From NCBI RefSeq assembly GCF_017744695.1, contig NZ_JAGIAS010000001.1, forward strand, positions 275,003-339,002: a stretch of 64,000 bases of DNA, in the 5' to 3' direction. Shown here in pieces: positions 9,203-17,073 of the stretch. Position 1 is the stretch's first letter. Each line of letters begins with the position of its first letter. Made by a program: the position numbers and the translations under genes. Source of the DNA: Dyadobacter sp. (GTDB lineage Bacteria > Bacteroidota > Bacteroidia > Cytophagales > Spirosomataceae). The notes below the pieces were generated by a model, which was not told where the DNA came from, searched no databases, and worked only from the letters and a program-made list of their open reading frames with translations.

Positions 9203-9233
9203 GCAGGATCAGGTGATACTCTCCTGATCCTGC
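9203..9233 (+). terminator. Hairpin terminator of the AraC/GyrI operon
   Basis: Perfect 11-base arms GCAGGATCAGG (9203-9213) and CCTGATCCTGC (9223-9233) with a 9-base loop, 40 bases past the membrane-protein stop. No T-run follows. Confidence 0.6.
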
Positions 9234-9258
9234 ATTCCACATTCAATAACAATTTATC

Positions 9259-9387
9259 ATGAAACTTTTCTGCCTGGCTGTTTCCGCGGCCATATGGTCG
9301 GTGTATGCCTATCCCAAAGGTCCCGAAGCACCGAAGCAATTGATTCTAAATTTGAAGTTGTATGCACAAAACGAAATTACTTCATAA
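9259..9387 (+). CDS. Possible 42-residue secreted peptide
   Basis: An ATG-started ORF encodes a Lys, a hydrophobic stretch and an aromatic/small cleavage-like region (MKLFCLAVSAAIWSVYAYPK), then a polar tail ending AQNEITS. It lies just after a terminator and has no recognisable promoter. It could be a genuine small exported peptide, the decayed 5' end of a longer gene, or chance. Confidence 0.3.
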   Translation: MKLFCLAVSAAIWSVYAYPKGPEAPKQLILNLKLYAQNEITS

Positions 9388-9750
9388 CATTTCACAAATA
9401 GGGTTTACCAACAAAGAATTAAAAACCCAATCAGCTAAAAGCTATCCAAGCTAATTTCAATTACACTATTTAAGTATACAATTGGTAACAATTGGAATAT
9501 AAAAATATTTTGTATAACATTTTGATAATTAGCCACGAGTTACTTAGCTTTACAAAAGACAATTTATTCTATATATAATTCATTAACCGAAAGCATATCG
9601 GACGGGATTTTTATGCGATTCACGTAAGTCAGCGCATAAAAAACTGTCAAGGCGTTTTATTGCATACACTTTACGATCAAATAGACCTCCTGCCGCACTC
9701 ACCATTTCATCAGTTTATCTCAGTTATAACTTCTAAACAAACAATGTATC
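9388..9750. other. AT-rich gene-free region upstream of the T9SS gene
   Basis: No gene is visible in these 363 bases. The only clear structure is an inverted repeat, TTTTTATGCG (9608-9617) and CGCATAAAAA (9633-9642). No exact TAnnTTTG box was found, although the region must carry the promoter for the gene at 9751. Confidence 0.5.
9608..9642. repeat. Inverted repeat upstream of the T9SS-exported protein gene
   Basis: Perfect 10-base arms with a 15-base loop, about 110 bases before ATG 9751. The T-tract lies in the left arm and the A-tract in the right arm, so it is not a standard plus-strand terminator. It may be an operator or an mRNA-leader hairpin. Confidence 0.35.
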
Positions 9751-11259
9751 ATGAAAAGATTGCTACTCCTTTTAACCTGTATCTCCTTATGGACAAATTC
9801 CTTTGCTGCACCCAACGTGCTCATTACCGGAAATTTTAGTATGGTTGAGCCCTTAACAAACCAAGAATATGTATTAACCGAATACGATATGCCTGCTAAT
9901 GCTACCAATCTAACGGTCAACTGGACGTTCACCGGGCACAATACGTCAAGTACAATCGTGTGGGAAAACCGGTCAACATCGCCCTTGATGACCAGATGGA
10001 AAGCAAAAAATGTGCAATGGGCCAATACACCAAACGGGGCAAACCAACATATGGTGCAGGCGACGTTAACTTATACAATCAACAATGGCTCGACCGTATA
10101 TACATTAACGGCACCGGCTCTTCAAGTCCAGGTCAAGCACATAGGATCCATAAGTACCATGAATATTGCCGGGACAAACTACAATAATAATAATTATCGC
10201 AACCATGCTTGCGGAACGAGTCCTGTTACGGTATCCGTACCAGCTGTCGCAACAGACCCTAGCCAAACAGTTAATTATACATGGACTTTCCCAAGCGGTT
10301 GGTCTCCCGCCAGTACAACAACCACTACACCAAGTGTTTCAGTTACGCCGTCTGCCGGTGGGCCGGGAATCATCAAAGTGGAAGCTAAACGGATTGACGG
10401 GACCACGAAAGTGGCAATCCAGGTTAACATTACCCGCCCATTGCCTACCCAACCCACCATTAACTCAGCAGACATACTATTGTGCAATCCTGTTACCATT
10501 ACGGCAACAGCGTCCTCCGCGACAAGCTACGAATGGATTACAACGGGGGGAATTTCAGCCAGCTCACCAGGCGGTACCAATTCTGCCTACATCACTGGTA
10601 CTTCGGATGGAACCGTGAAAGTAAGGTCTTATTCCTCGGTTTGTGCAGCCTACTCCGCTTACAGCTTCGCACTAAATGTAAAGCGAAGCGCTCCTATTCC
10701 GGCCGCAATACAAGTAACTACAAATGGTGGTGGCTCGCCTGATTTTATGTGTAATGGTAGCGGCGTTGATCTAAACGTATGGACTGGCGAACCCGGAAGT
10801 GTATGGGGAGCCTGGGCCGTAAGCGATCCCGCCAATACCTATTTTAATTACAGTGGACCAACAGCCTATTTCAATTCATATGTCAACAACTGCTATGGCA
10901 TTACCGTTAACGTAAGCAATTGTTTTGGATCGGTTCAAAAAGGGATTACTATTTGTGTTGATTATTGCGGAGCCAGAATTGCAACATCCCACACTGTTTT
11001 CCCTAATCCTGCCAGAGAAGTGGTCAACATTGAATTTGACAACGTCGATGATTTTTCAACGCTCCCATCGACCATATTACTAATAAGCGAAAAAAGCGGA
11101 AAACAGGTTAAGTCTGTAAATGCTTTGAAGCAGTACGCAAACTTTAAGGAAAATAAAAAATTAGAGATCGACGTCTCCGATGTACCGAGAGGAACATATT
11201 ACCTGCACATGGGAAGACCAAACGGAGAAACCACCAAAACACGTCTCATTCTGAATTAA
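9751..11259 (+). CDS. Secreted PKD/Ig-like protein with T9SS sorting domain
   Basis: 502 residues. A signal peptide (MKRLLLLLTCISLWTNSFA) is followed by beta-rich Ig/PKD-like repeats of about 90 residues (FTGHNTSSTIVWENRS; YTWTFPSGWSPAS; YEWITTGGISASS), and the last 85 residues form a type A T9SS C-terminal domain opening with SHTVFPNPAREVVNIEF and closing with GTYYLHMGRPNGETTKTRLILN. It should cross the outer membrane by type IX secretion and be attached or released at the surface. Ligand unknown. It appears monocistronic, with its own terminator. The base composition is more AT-rich than the neighbours, which may reflect recent acquisition or simply Thr/Asn-rich coding. Confidence 0.88.
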   Translation: MKRLLLLLTCISLWTNSFAAPNVLITGNFSMVEPLTNQEYVLTEYDMPANATNLTVNWTFTGHNTSSTIVWENRSTSPLMTRWKAKNVQWANTPNGANQHMVQATLTYTINNGSTVYTLTAPALQVQVKHIGSISTMNIAGTNYNNNNYRNHACGTSPVTVSVPAVATDPSQTVNYTWTFPSGWSPASTTTTTPSVSVTPSAGGPGIIKVEAKRIDGTTKVAIQVNITRPLPTQPTINSADILLCNPVTITATASSATSYEWITTGGISASSPGGTNSAYITGTSDGTVKVRSYSSVCAAYSAYSFALNVKRSAPIPAAIQVTTNGGGSPDFMCNGSGVDLNVWTGEPGSVWGAWAVSDPANTYFNYSGPTAYFNSYVNNCYGITVNVSNCFGSVQKGITICVDYCGARIATSHTVFPNPAREVVNIEFDNVDDFSTLPSTILLISEKSGKQVKSVNALKQYANFKENKKLEIDVSDVPRGTYYLHMGRPNGETTKTRLILN

Positions 11260-11287
11260 AATTAAAAATTATAATAGGAATTATAGC

Positions 11288-11340
11288 AGAAAGTCGCCAC
11301 TTGGTTTTACCAAATGGCGGCTTTCTGTCTTTTTATTTTC
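11288..11340 (+). terminator. Intrinsic terminator after the T9SS gene
   Basis: The outer stem AGAAAG (11288-11293) pairs with CTTTCT (11321-11326), with CGCCA/TGGCG and TTGG/CCAA inside it and a short loop. A T-rich tract (GTCTTTTTATTTT) follows. It is one of the most canonical terminators in the window. Confidence 0.85.
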
Positions 11341-11390
11341 CTTTCGAAATAAGTCGTCGCTTTTACAAAAAAAGCGGTCGGATTATAAGC

Positions 11391-13013
11391 CTACTTACTC
11401 TCACTCTTTTTATCCAGAAACAAATAGCGGGCATCATTATATTTTACTGCTTTCGATTCCGTGTTCAGGATCATCACCGGTGGTGTGGCATCGTTTGGTT
11501 GCGCGGCCTGCCATTCGGGAAGTTTATCACCGTTGGGATTTCCCTTGATGACGAAGTTTGCAAAGTAGTTCAGCATTGTTTCCGACACCTTGTGGTCGTC
11601 AGCCGTCCAGGCATAGTCTTTCACCAGATCGAGGTTACCCATGCAATACTCGATTTCACACGCATGCGGAGCGCCGATAGGCTCGGGCATTTTTGGGCTC
11701 CCCTGCTGTACGCCGCCAGCCAGGCCGGGTGTTAAGCTTTTATCGACCAACGGCGGACGTAGTTTACTGTACAGATAGCGATAAACCGGCTGGTTGCTGT
11801 TTTTACGATGCATATCAAACCATTTCCAGGTGCTGTAAGAAATGAAGCGATCGGAGGCCAGATTGGTAGCAGCCCATTCCACTTCCTTTGCGTCGCCATG
11901 CGGATACACTTTCAATACTTCTTCCCAATCATTCGGATATGCCTCTTTCACTTTCTTCACCAGATTCTCTTCCGTAACAGGGCCCTGGGTAAAGGCGGAG
12001 CCTGGAATCTCGGCGGAGTTCCATCCCAACAACAAAGGAACTTGCGCCTGCTCTCTGGCCTTGAAAATTTCCAGCATGGTTTTGGGGAAGAAATATCCGT
12101 CGACCACAGGAGGAAAACCGAAACGTTTGGATTCGGTATACACTTCATACAGCTCGCGGGTGCTGGCACCCCTGAGTTGCGCCAGCGAGGCATAACCCGC
12201 ATTTTTTGCGAAGTCCGCACCGATTTTTTCGGCTTCGGCCAGGGGTACCGCTGACAATGCGCCAATTCCGGAACCGCTTTCGCCAATGGCTCCTGCTATC
12301 AGGTTCTTTGACAACGGAGAAACCATTTGCGCGCTGACCGAGATGGAACCAGCCGACTCGCCTGCAATGGTGACTTTCTTCGGATCACCGCCGAAGGCTG
12401 CAATGTTTTTATTCACCCATTTCAATGCGAAAGCCTGATCCAACAGTCCGTAATTACCGGATCCTTTGTACGCGGCTTCCTTACTTAACTCCGGATGGGC
12501 AAAGAAGCCGAATAATCCCAGGCGGTAATTGACCGTCACCACCACAATTCCCTTTTTGGCCATTGCTGCGCCGTCGTACCGAGGTTCGGAACCATCTCCG
12601 GCGACGAATCCGCCCCCATAGAAATAGACCAAAACAGGCAGCCCGGCCGTGTTGCGTTTAGCCGGCGTCCACACATTCAGGTACAAGCAATCTTCGCTGA
12701 TGCCGTTCGAACGGAAACCCATATCCCCGAATACCGGGGCTTGAATGGCACGCGGGCCAAACGCCTTCGTTTGTTTCACGCCCGTCCAGTTGGCAAGCGC
12801 TTGCGGTGCTTTCCAGCGGAGGTCCCCCACCGGAGGCTTGGCGAACGGTACTCCCAGATAGAGTTGTAAGCCGGTTTTGGTGTCATACAGGCCCTCGATA
12901 GTGCCCGTTTCCACTTTGGTTTGCACCGGAAAACCATTGTTGCCCTGGGCGAACAGACCGGTGTTTTTCAAGCAGCACAGCAGGAGTGCCGTCAGTAAGT
13001 AAAAAGTTCTCAT
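11391..13013 (-). CDS. Type B carboxylesterase, exported
   Basis: 540-residue alpha/beta hydrolase with a signal peptide (MRTFYLLTALLLCCLKNTGLFAQ). The carboxylesterase-B landmarks are all present: GVPFAKPPVGDLRW, EDCLYLNVW (107-115), the oxyanion loop FYGGGF (131-136), nucleophile Ser220 in GESAG, a likely acidic residue Glu335 in GWNSAEI, and His450 in GAPHACEIEY. It should hydrolyse carboxylic esters or lactones in the periplasm or outside the cell; the natural substrate cannot be read. The longer frame opens at 13037, but ATG 13013 starts cleanly at the signal peptide. It is divergent from the NrtR-type regulator across a palindrome (13029-13059) that probably controls both genes. Confidence 0.93.
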   Translation of the reverse strand: MRTFYLLTALLLCCLKNTGLFAQGNNGFPVQTKVETGTIEGLYDTKTGLQLYLGVPFAKPPVGDLRWKAPQALANWTGVKQTKAFGPRAIQAPVFGDMGFRSNGISEDCLYLNVWTPAKRNTAGLPVLVYFYGGGFVAGDGSEPRYDGAAMAKKGIVVVTVNYRLGLFGFFAHPELSKEAAYKGSGNYGLLDQAFALKWVNKNIAAFGGDPKKVTIAGESAGSISVSAQMVSPLSKNLIAGAIGESGSGIGALSAVPLAEAEKIGADFAKNAGYASLAQLRGASTRELYEVYTESKRFGFPPVVDGYFFPKTMLEIFKAREQAQVPLLLGWNSAEIPGSAFTQGPVTEENLVKKVKEAYPNDWEEVLKVYPHGDAKEVEWAATNLASDRFISYSTWKWFDMHRKNSNQPVYRYLYSKLRPPLVDKSLTPGLAGGVQQGSPKMPEPIGAPHACEIEYCMGNLDLVKDYAWTADDHKVSETMLNYFANFVIKGNPNGDKLPEWQAAQPNDATPPVMILNTESKAVKYNDARYLFLDKKSESK

Positions 13014-13028
13014 CCTTATTGTCTCAGT

Positions 13029-13059
13029 TTGTGACAATAGTAATTGGTTATTATCACAA
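13029..13059. promoter_or_regulatory. Operator palindrome between the carboxylesterase and the NrtR-type regulator
   Basis: A 31-base imperfect inverted repeat with outer arms TTGTGA (13029-13034) and TCACAA (13054-13059). Symmetry continues inward as AATA/TATT after one mismatch. It covers the -33 TTG (13044-13046) of the regulator promoter and sits 16 bases from the esterase start, as expected for a repressor site serving both genes. Confidence 0.65.
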
Positions 13060-13075
13060 GTGCTAACTATTTTTG
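13044..13075 (+). promoter_or_regulatory. Bacteroidota-type promoter of the NrtR-type regulator
   Basis: -33 TTG (13044-13046), 21-base spacer, -7 TATTTTTG (13068-13075) matching TAnnTTTG. The ATG follows at 13091. Confidence 0.55.
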
Positions 13076-13090
13076 AAGAAAATTTTCCAT

Positions 13091-13783
13091 ATGCCAGAAA
13101 AGGCCTTTTTACCGCATATTGCTTACGACTCCGTGATTTTTGGGTTTTCAGACGGCGACCTGAAAATCCTGATTATGGAATATCACAACACCGGCCTGTT
13201 TGCCTTGCCGGGCGGTTTTGTACGAGCGGATGAAAATCTGAACGACGCCGTGTTACGTGGGCTGCATGAGCGCACGGGCCTGACGGACATCTACCTCGAA
13301 CAGTTTTATACGTTTGGTGATGTCAGCCGTTTCGAGCCGGAGCTGATGCGCACCCTGCTGGAAGCCAACGGCATTCGGCCTGACGAAGGATATCAATGGA
13401 TGCTCGACCGGTTTATCTCGGTGGCCTATTATGCATTGATCAATTATGAAGATGTGACGCCCAAACCGGATGCGCTTTCAGATTCCTGCGAGTGGTACCC
13501 GGTCAACGAACTGCCCAAACTCATTCTGGATCACAGGAATATTGTAGAAAAGGCCATTCAAACGTTGCGGGACAATCTTGATAGAAAACTGGTGGGGGGA
13601 AATCTGCTTCCCAAAAAATTCACCATGAATGAACTTCAGAATGTATACGAGGCGATTCTCGGTACCAAACTTCGGAGAACCACCTTTCAGCGAAAGATGC
13701 TGGCCGCCGAAGTATTGGTACGTCACGAGAAACTATTTTCGGGAAAGGCACACATGGCTCCTTATTTGTACAGCTTTAAGTAA
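13091..13783 (+). CDS. NrtR-family transcriptional regulator (degenerate Nudix plus winged helix)
   Basis: 230 residues. The N-terminal half is a Nudix fold (YDSVIFGFSDGDLKILIMEY, FALPGGFVRADENLNDAVL). In the Nudix box the catalytic RE-U-x-EE is replaced by RGLHER (56-61), so hydrolysis is not expected and the domain probably senses a nucleotide-sugar, ADP-ribose-like or sugar effector. The C-terminal 80 residues form the winged helix typical of NrtR/AraR-type proteins (FTMNELQNVYEAILGTKLRRTTFQRKML). ATG 13091 was chosen over TTG 13073. The divergent carboxylesterase is the obvious candidate target. Confidence 0.88.
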   Translation: MPEKAFLPHIAYDSVIFGFSDGDLKILIMEYHNTGLFALPGGFVRADENLNDAVLRGLHERTGLTDIYLEQFYTFGDVSRFEPELMRTLLEANGIRPDEGYQWMLDRFISVAYYALINYEDVTPKPDALSDSCEWYPVNELPKLILDHRNIVEKAIQTLRDNLDRKLVGGNLLPKKFTMNELQNVYEAILGTKLRRTTFQRKMLAAEVLVRHEKLFSGKAHMAPYLYSFK

Positions 13784-13832
13784 GATGCAGTCCGTATCCG
13801 GGCGATAGCACTTTCCTGATATCTAAAACATT

Positions 13833-14039
13833 TTACACTTTGGCCGCCACAAATCCGGCCTTCGTCACTGCGACGATAATCTCCAGTTCGTCCTGATCGG
13901 TATCGACGGTCAGGATTTTTTCCGGCGTAGCGATGTCGACATGCCAGTTACCTTCTCCTACCGTTTCATTGAGCGCGGGGGTCACACCGGCTACACAACC
14001 GGAACAATTGATATTCGTTCTGAATTTTAAAGTTTCCAT
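13833..14039 (-). CDS. HMA-domain copper chaperone-like protein
   Basis: 68-residue heavy-metal-associated domain. The metal-binding pair is Cys12/Cys15 in TNINCSGCVAG, followed by the ferredoxin-like beta-alpha-beta pattern (WHVDIATPEKILTVD, IIVAVTKAGF). It would carry Cu(I) in the cytosol to the copper ATPase encoded immediately upstream on the same strand. Start ATG 14039 replaces a longer frame to 14123. A TACTTTTG box on the minus strand (14075-14082) could give it its own promoter as well as read-through from the ATPase gene. Confidence 0.88.
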   Translation of the reverse strand: METLKFRTNINCSGCVAGVTPALNETVGEGNWHVDIATPEKILTVDTDQDELEIIVAVTKAGFVAAKV

Positions 14040-14148
14040 AAAAACCTGTGTTTGAGTTTGTTTAAATGACCTCTCAAAAGTAATGTGCAGGCTTTCGACG
14101 GGTATTACAGAATTCAGTTCCAACGTTGCATAGTTTCAGGCATGTTCA

Positions 14149-16227
14149 TCATTTGACCTGCAGCAATTTGGCATTGATGGCCACCACGATCGTCGAGGCG
14201 CTCATCAGTACCGCGCCCATCGCCGGGCTAAGCATAAAAGAAGGATAAAGAATCCCGGCGGCAAGCGGTATCGCGATGACGTTATAGCCGATGGCCCAGG
14301 CCAGGTTCTGTACCATTTTCCGGTAGGTGGCGCGACCAAACCGAATCATCTGCGCCACATCCATCGGATCGCTGTTCACCAGAATAATATCGGCAGTTTC
14401 GGCCGCTACATCGGTCCCGGAGCCGACGGCAATGCCCACGTCGGCCTGGGCCAGGGCGGGCGCATCGTTTACCCCGTCGCCGGTCATCGCCACGATTTCC
14501 CCTCGCTGCTGAAATTCTCTGACCTTGTTCTGTTTTTCGTGTGGCAGCACATTGGCCAGGTATCCATCCATATCCAGTTTCCTGCTCACGGCCTCCGCAA
14601 TTTTCTCGTTGTCGCCGGTCAACAGGAAGGTTTTGATATGCATGTTTTTAAGCTCCGCAACTGCTTCGGCCGCACTTTCACGGATCGTGTCCGCGAAAGT
14701 GATCAAGCCCGCCGGTTCGCCGTCGATCAGCACAAAATTGACCGTTTCAATGGCCTGATCCACCTGATCGGGGATTTCCGGCATCGACTTGTGCGCCTGC
14801 TTGAAATAGTTCGGGCCCGCCGCAACTACTTCCCCTCCCTTCACCCTTCCGCTGACACCCACGCCCTGCATGTAGTTAAAATCAGTCGAGGACCAAAGTT
14901 CCAGGCCTGCCTGTTTAAGCTTGCGCATGATACCGTGGGCAATATGGTGTTCGGAATTTTGCTGAACCGCCGCAGCATATTGCAACAACTCATCCGGGGA
15001 AAAGCGGCTATCCAGCGGAATAATCTGCTGGACTTCATGGGTTCCCTTGGTCAGCGTGCCGGTTTTATCAAAAATAATGGTAGTCAGTTTTCTAGCATTT
15101 TCAAATGCCGTCCGGTTCCGGATGAGCAGTCCATGGGTAGCCGAAAGGGATGTCGAGATGGCTATCACCAGCGGTATGGCCACGCCCAGTGCATGCGGGC
15201 ACGAGGTAACCATCACCGTCACCATACGTTCAAGTGCAAAAGCCAGCTCCTGCCCGCCCGTGTACCACACGATGAAGGTAACAATGCCCACGGTGATGGA
15301 AATCAGCGTCAGCCATTTTGCCACTTTATCAGCCAGATTCTGCGTATTGGACTTGGCGCTTTGTGCGCTCCTGACCATCGTTATCACCTTTTGAAGATAG
15401 CTCTGGTCCCCCGCCCCGGTGACCGACACCTTTAATATGCCGTCCCCGTTGACCGCGCCGCCTATCACCTTGTCGTCCTTCCGCTTTTGCACCGGAGTGC
15501 TTTCGCCTGTGAGCATACTTTCGTTGACATACGAATTGCCGTCCGTCACCACGCCGTCGGCAGCTACCTTTTCGCCGGGTTTGACTAGCAGCAGGTCGCC
15601 GCTTTTCAGGTCTTTCAATGCGATGTCGGATACCTGGCCATCTTTTTCCACATGCACGACCGCCGGGAGCAGCGCCACCAGCGATTCAAGAGCCCTCGAC
15701 GCCGCCATCTGCGATTTCATTTCCAACCAGTGCCCCAACAGCATAATGTCGATCAAGGTCGCCAACTCCCAAAAGAAATCCATTCCCCGCAAGCCTAATG
15801 CGACGGCAACGCTGTACACGTAAGCCGTCGTGATTGCGACCGCGACGAGCGTCATCATACCCAGGTTCCGGGACCTTACCTCCCTGACGAGCCCGTCCAG
15901 GAAAGGCCATCCTCCATAAAAGTAGATCACCGTCCCCAGCACCAGCAGCACATATGCATCACCGGGGAACGTCCAGCTGATCCCCAGCCATTGCTGTATC
16001 ATATGCGAAAGCAGCAGCACGGGCACGGTGATTACCAGGCATATCCAGAATCGCTTCAAAAAATCAGCGGTATGGTGCCCGGCATGTTTGTCGTGGCCGG
16101 AATGTTCAGCACCGCCGTCATGCGACTTCGGATGAACATGTTCCGCCTCTGCCGGCATTTCCGAATGCCCCTTGTGCATTGGTTTATGCTGGTGATGTTG
16201 GTGATCGTGGTCGTGGTGCTGCTCCAT
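14149..16227 (-). CDS. P1B-type copper-translocating ATPase, CPH (CopB-like) class
   Basis: 692-residue metal pump. The N-terminal 52 residues are strongly His-rich (about 16 His), a metal-binding segment used in place of an HMA domain. Then come two leading helices, the actuator motif TGES (240-243), the ion-path CPH (343-345), the phosphorylated Asp387 in DKTGTLTKG and the hinge GDGVNDAPALAQADVGIAVG. The CPH signature defines the P1B-3 class (copper and silver export, CopB type). ATG 16227 opens at the His-rich segment; the longer frame to 16269 is not conserved-looking. With the chaperone gene it forms a minimal copper-efflux unit. No copper-sensing regulator lies beside it. Confidence 0.93.
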   Translation of the reverse strand: MEQHHDHDHQHHQHKPMHKGHSEMPAEAEHVHPKSHDGGAEHSGHDKHAGHHTADFLKRFWICLVITVPVLLLSHMIQQWLGISWTFPGDAYVLLVLGTVIYFYGGWPFLDGLVREVRSRNLGMMTLVAVAITTAYVYSVAVALGLRGMDFFWELATLIDIMLLGHWLEMKSQMAASRALESLVALLPAVVHVEKDGQVSDIALKDLKSGDLLLVKPGEKVAADGVVTDGNSYVNESMLTGESTPVQKRKDDKVIGGAVNGDGILKVSVTGAGDQSYLQKVITMVRSAQSAKSNTQNLADKVAKWLTLISITVGIVTFIVWYTGGQELAFALERMVTVMVTSCPHALGVAIPLVIAISTSLSATHGLLIRNRTAFENARKLTTIIFDKTGTLTKGTHEVQQIIPLDSRFSPDELLQYAAAVQQNSEHHIAHGIMRKLKQAGLELWSSTDFNYMQGVGVSGRVKGGEVVAAGPNYFKQAHKSMPEIPDQVDQAIETVNFVLIDGEPAGLITFADTIRESAAEAVAELKNMHIKTFLLTGDNEKIAEAVSRKLDMDGYLANVLPHEKQNKVREFQQRGEIVAMTGDGVNDAPALAQADVGIAVGSGTDVAAETADIILVNSDPMDVAQMIRFGRATYRKMVQNLAWAIGYNVIAIPLAAGILYPSFMLSPAMGAVLMSASTIVVAINAKLLQVK

Positions 16228-16537
16228 TGTGATCAATTTTGGGGTTAATCCATCCCGTATTTCCCTCAATGGGCGGGGTTGTCAAAGGTTCAAGACACAA
16301 AAGACTTAAATAGAAAGTGGTGTATGTTACTTAATTATGGTTTTTTCTTACATAATTTTTTGAATCACCCGGCGGGGACTCAATGCCCAAGAAGGACTTG
16401 CTTCACCAATTTCGTCGGTCACGGTCTCCGGGACTCATACAAGCATTAAAACCAGTTTTCCCGCGACTTTTTGATCCAGATCAAAAAAACTTAGGCCTGC
16501 ATCCGTCATTTTTGCATGAAACAAACTAACAGTAATA
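16228..16537. other. Divergent intergenic region between the copper ATPase and DUF2147 genes
   Basis: 310 bases with no gene. The recognisable element is the FNR-like palindrome at 16468-16487. No TAnnTTTG box for the ATPase gene was found. Confidence 0.5.
16468..16487. promoter_or_regulatory. FNR/CRP-family binding site
   Basis: The core TTGAT-CCAG-ATCAA (16471-16484) matches the classical FNR consensus TTGATnnnnATCAA exactly and is extended to 9-base arms TTTTTGATC and GATCAAAAA. A CATTTTTG box (16507-16514, one mismatch to TAnnTTTG) places the site roughly 40 bases upstream of the likely transcription start of the DUF2147 gene, the position of a class II activator (inference). Confidence 0.6.
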
Positions 16538-16972
16538 ATGAAAAAGACAGGATTTTGGGTAGCCTTGCTCTGGACTATTCCCTTTCTCGCAAACGCGCAG
16601 GCACCTGACGCGATTCTTGGCGAATGGCTTAACGAAGAAAAGGATGCCAGGGTAGAAATCTACAAATCATCCGGGAAGTACTCCGGCAAGATCACCTGGA
16701 TCAAAAACGCCTTTGAAGCGGACGGCAAAACTCCTCAACGGGATAGCAAAAACTCCGACCCGTCGTTGCGCAACCGCCCGCTCAAGGACATGATCATACT
16801 TTCCGATTTCACTTTTAAGGACGGGCTGTGGACAGGCGGAAAAGTGTATGACCCCAAAAGCGGAAAATCGTACAGTAGCAAAATGACACTCGACGGGAGT
16901 ACGCTTGAAATCAGAGGATATGTAGGGTCGCCGCTATTCGGCAGAACCACCGTGTGGACGCGGCCGAAGTAA
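16538..16972 (+). CDS. DUF2147 exported protein
   Basis: 144-residue periplasmic protein with a signal peptide ending FLANAQ. The mature part follows the DUF2147 pattern: AILGEWLNEEKDARVEIYK, GKYSGKITWI, DMIILSDFTFKDGLWTGGKVYDPKSGKSYSSKM and ending FGRTTVWTRPK. It is a small beta-barrel-like fold of unknown function, often single-copy in Bacteroidota. The perfect FNR-like box upstream suggests oxygen- or redox-linked expression. Confidence 0.88.
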   Translation: MKKTGFWVALLWTIPFLANAQAPDAILGEWLNEEKDARVEIYKSSGKYSGKITWIKNAFEADGKTPQRDSKNSDPSLRNRPLKDMIILSDFTFKDGLWTGGKVYDPKSGKSYSSKMTLDGSTLEIRGYVGSPLFGRTTVWTRPK

Positions 16973-17042
16973 ACCCAACAACAGACTACCGGAATTCGCG
17001 CCGGCCACTCATCACCATAAAAGAGCATCCCGGTGCGAGCTG

Positions 17043-17073
17043 ACGGGGAGATAGCATGGTCCTATTTCCCCGT
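17043..17073. terminator. Possible bidirectional terminator between convergent genes
   Basis: Arms ACGGGGA (17043-17049) and TCCCCGT (17067-17073) with ATAG/CTAT pairing inside. It overlaps the stop of the minus-strand gene and lies about 70 bases past the DUF2147 stop. No T-run. Confidence 0.35.

Noticed and set aside
13091..13783. Active Nudix hydrolase
   Set aside because: The box reads RGLHER in place of RE-U-x-EE and a winged helix follows, so it is called a regulator.
14539..15435. 298-residue plus-strand frame
   Set aside because: Antisense to the copper ATPase core that contains DKTGT and CPH.
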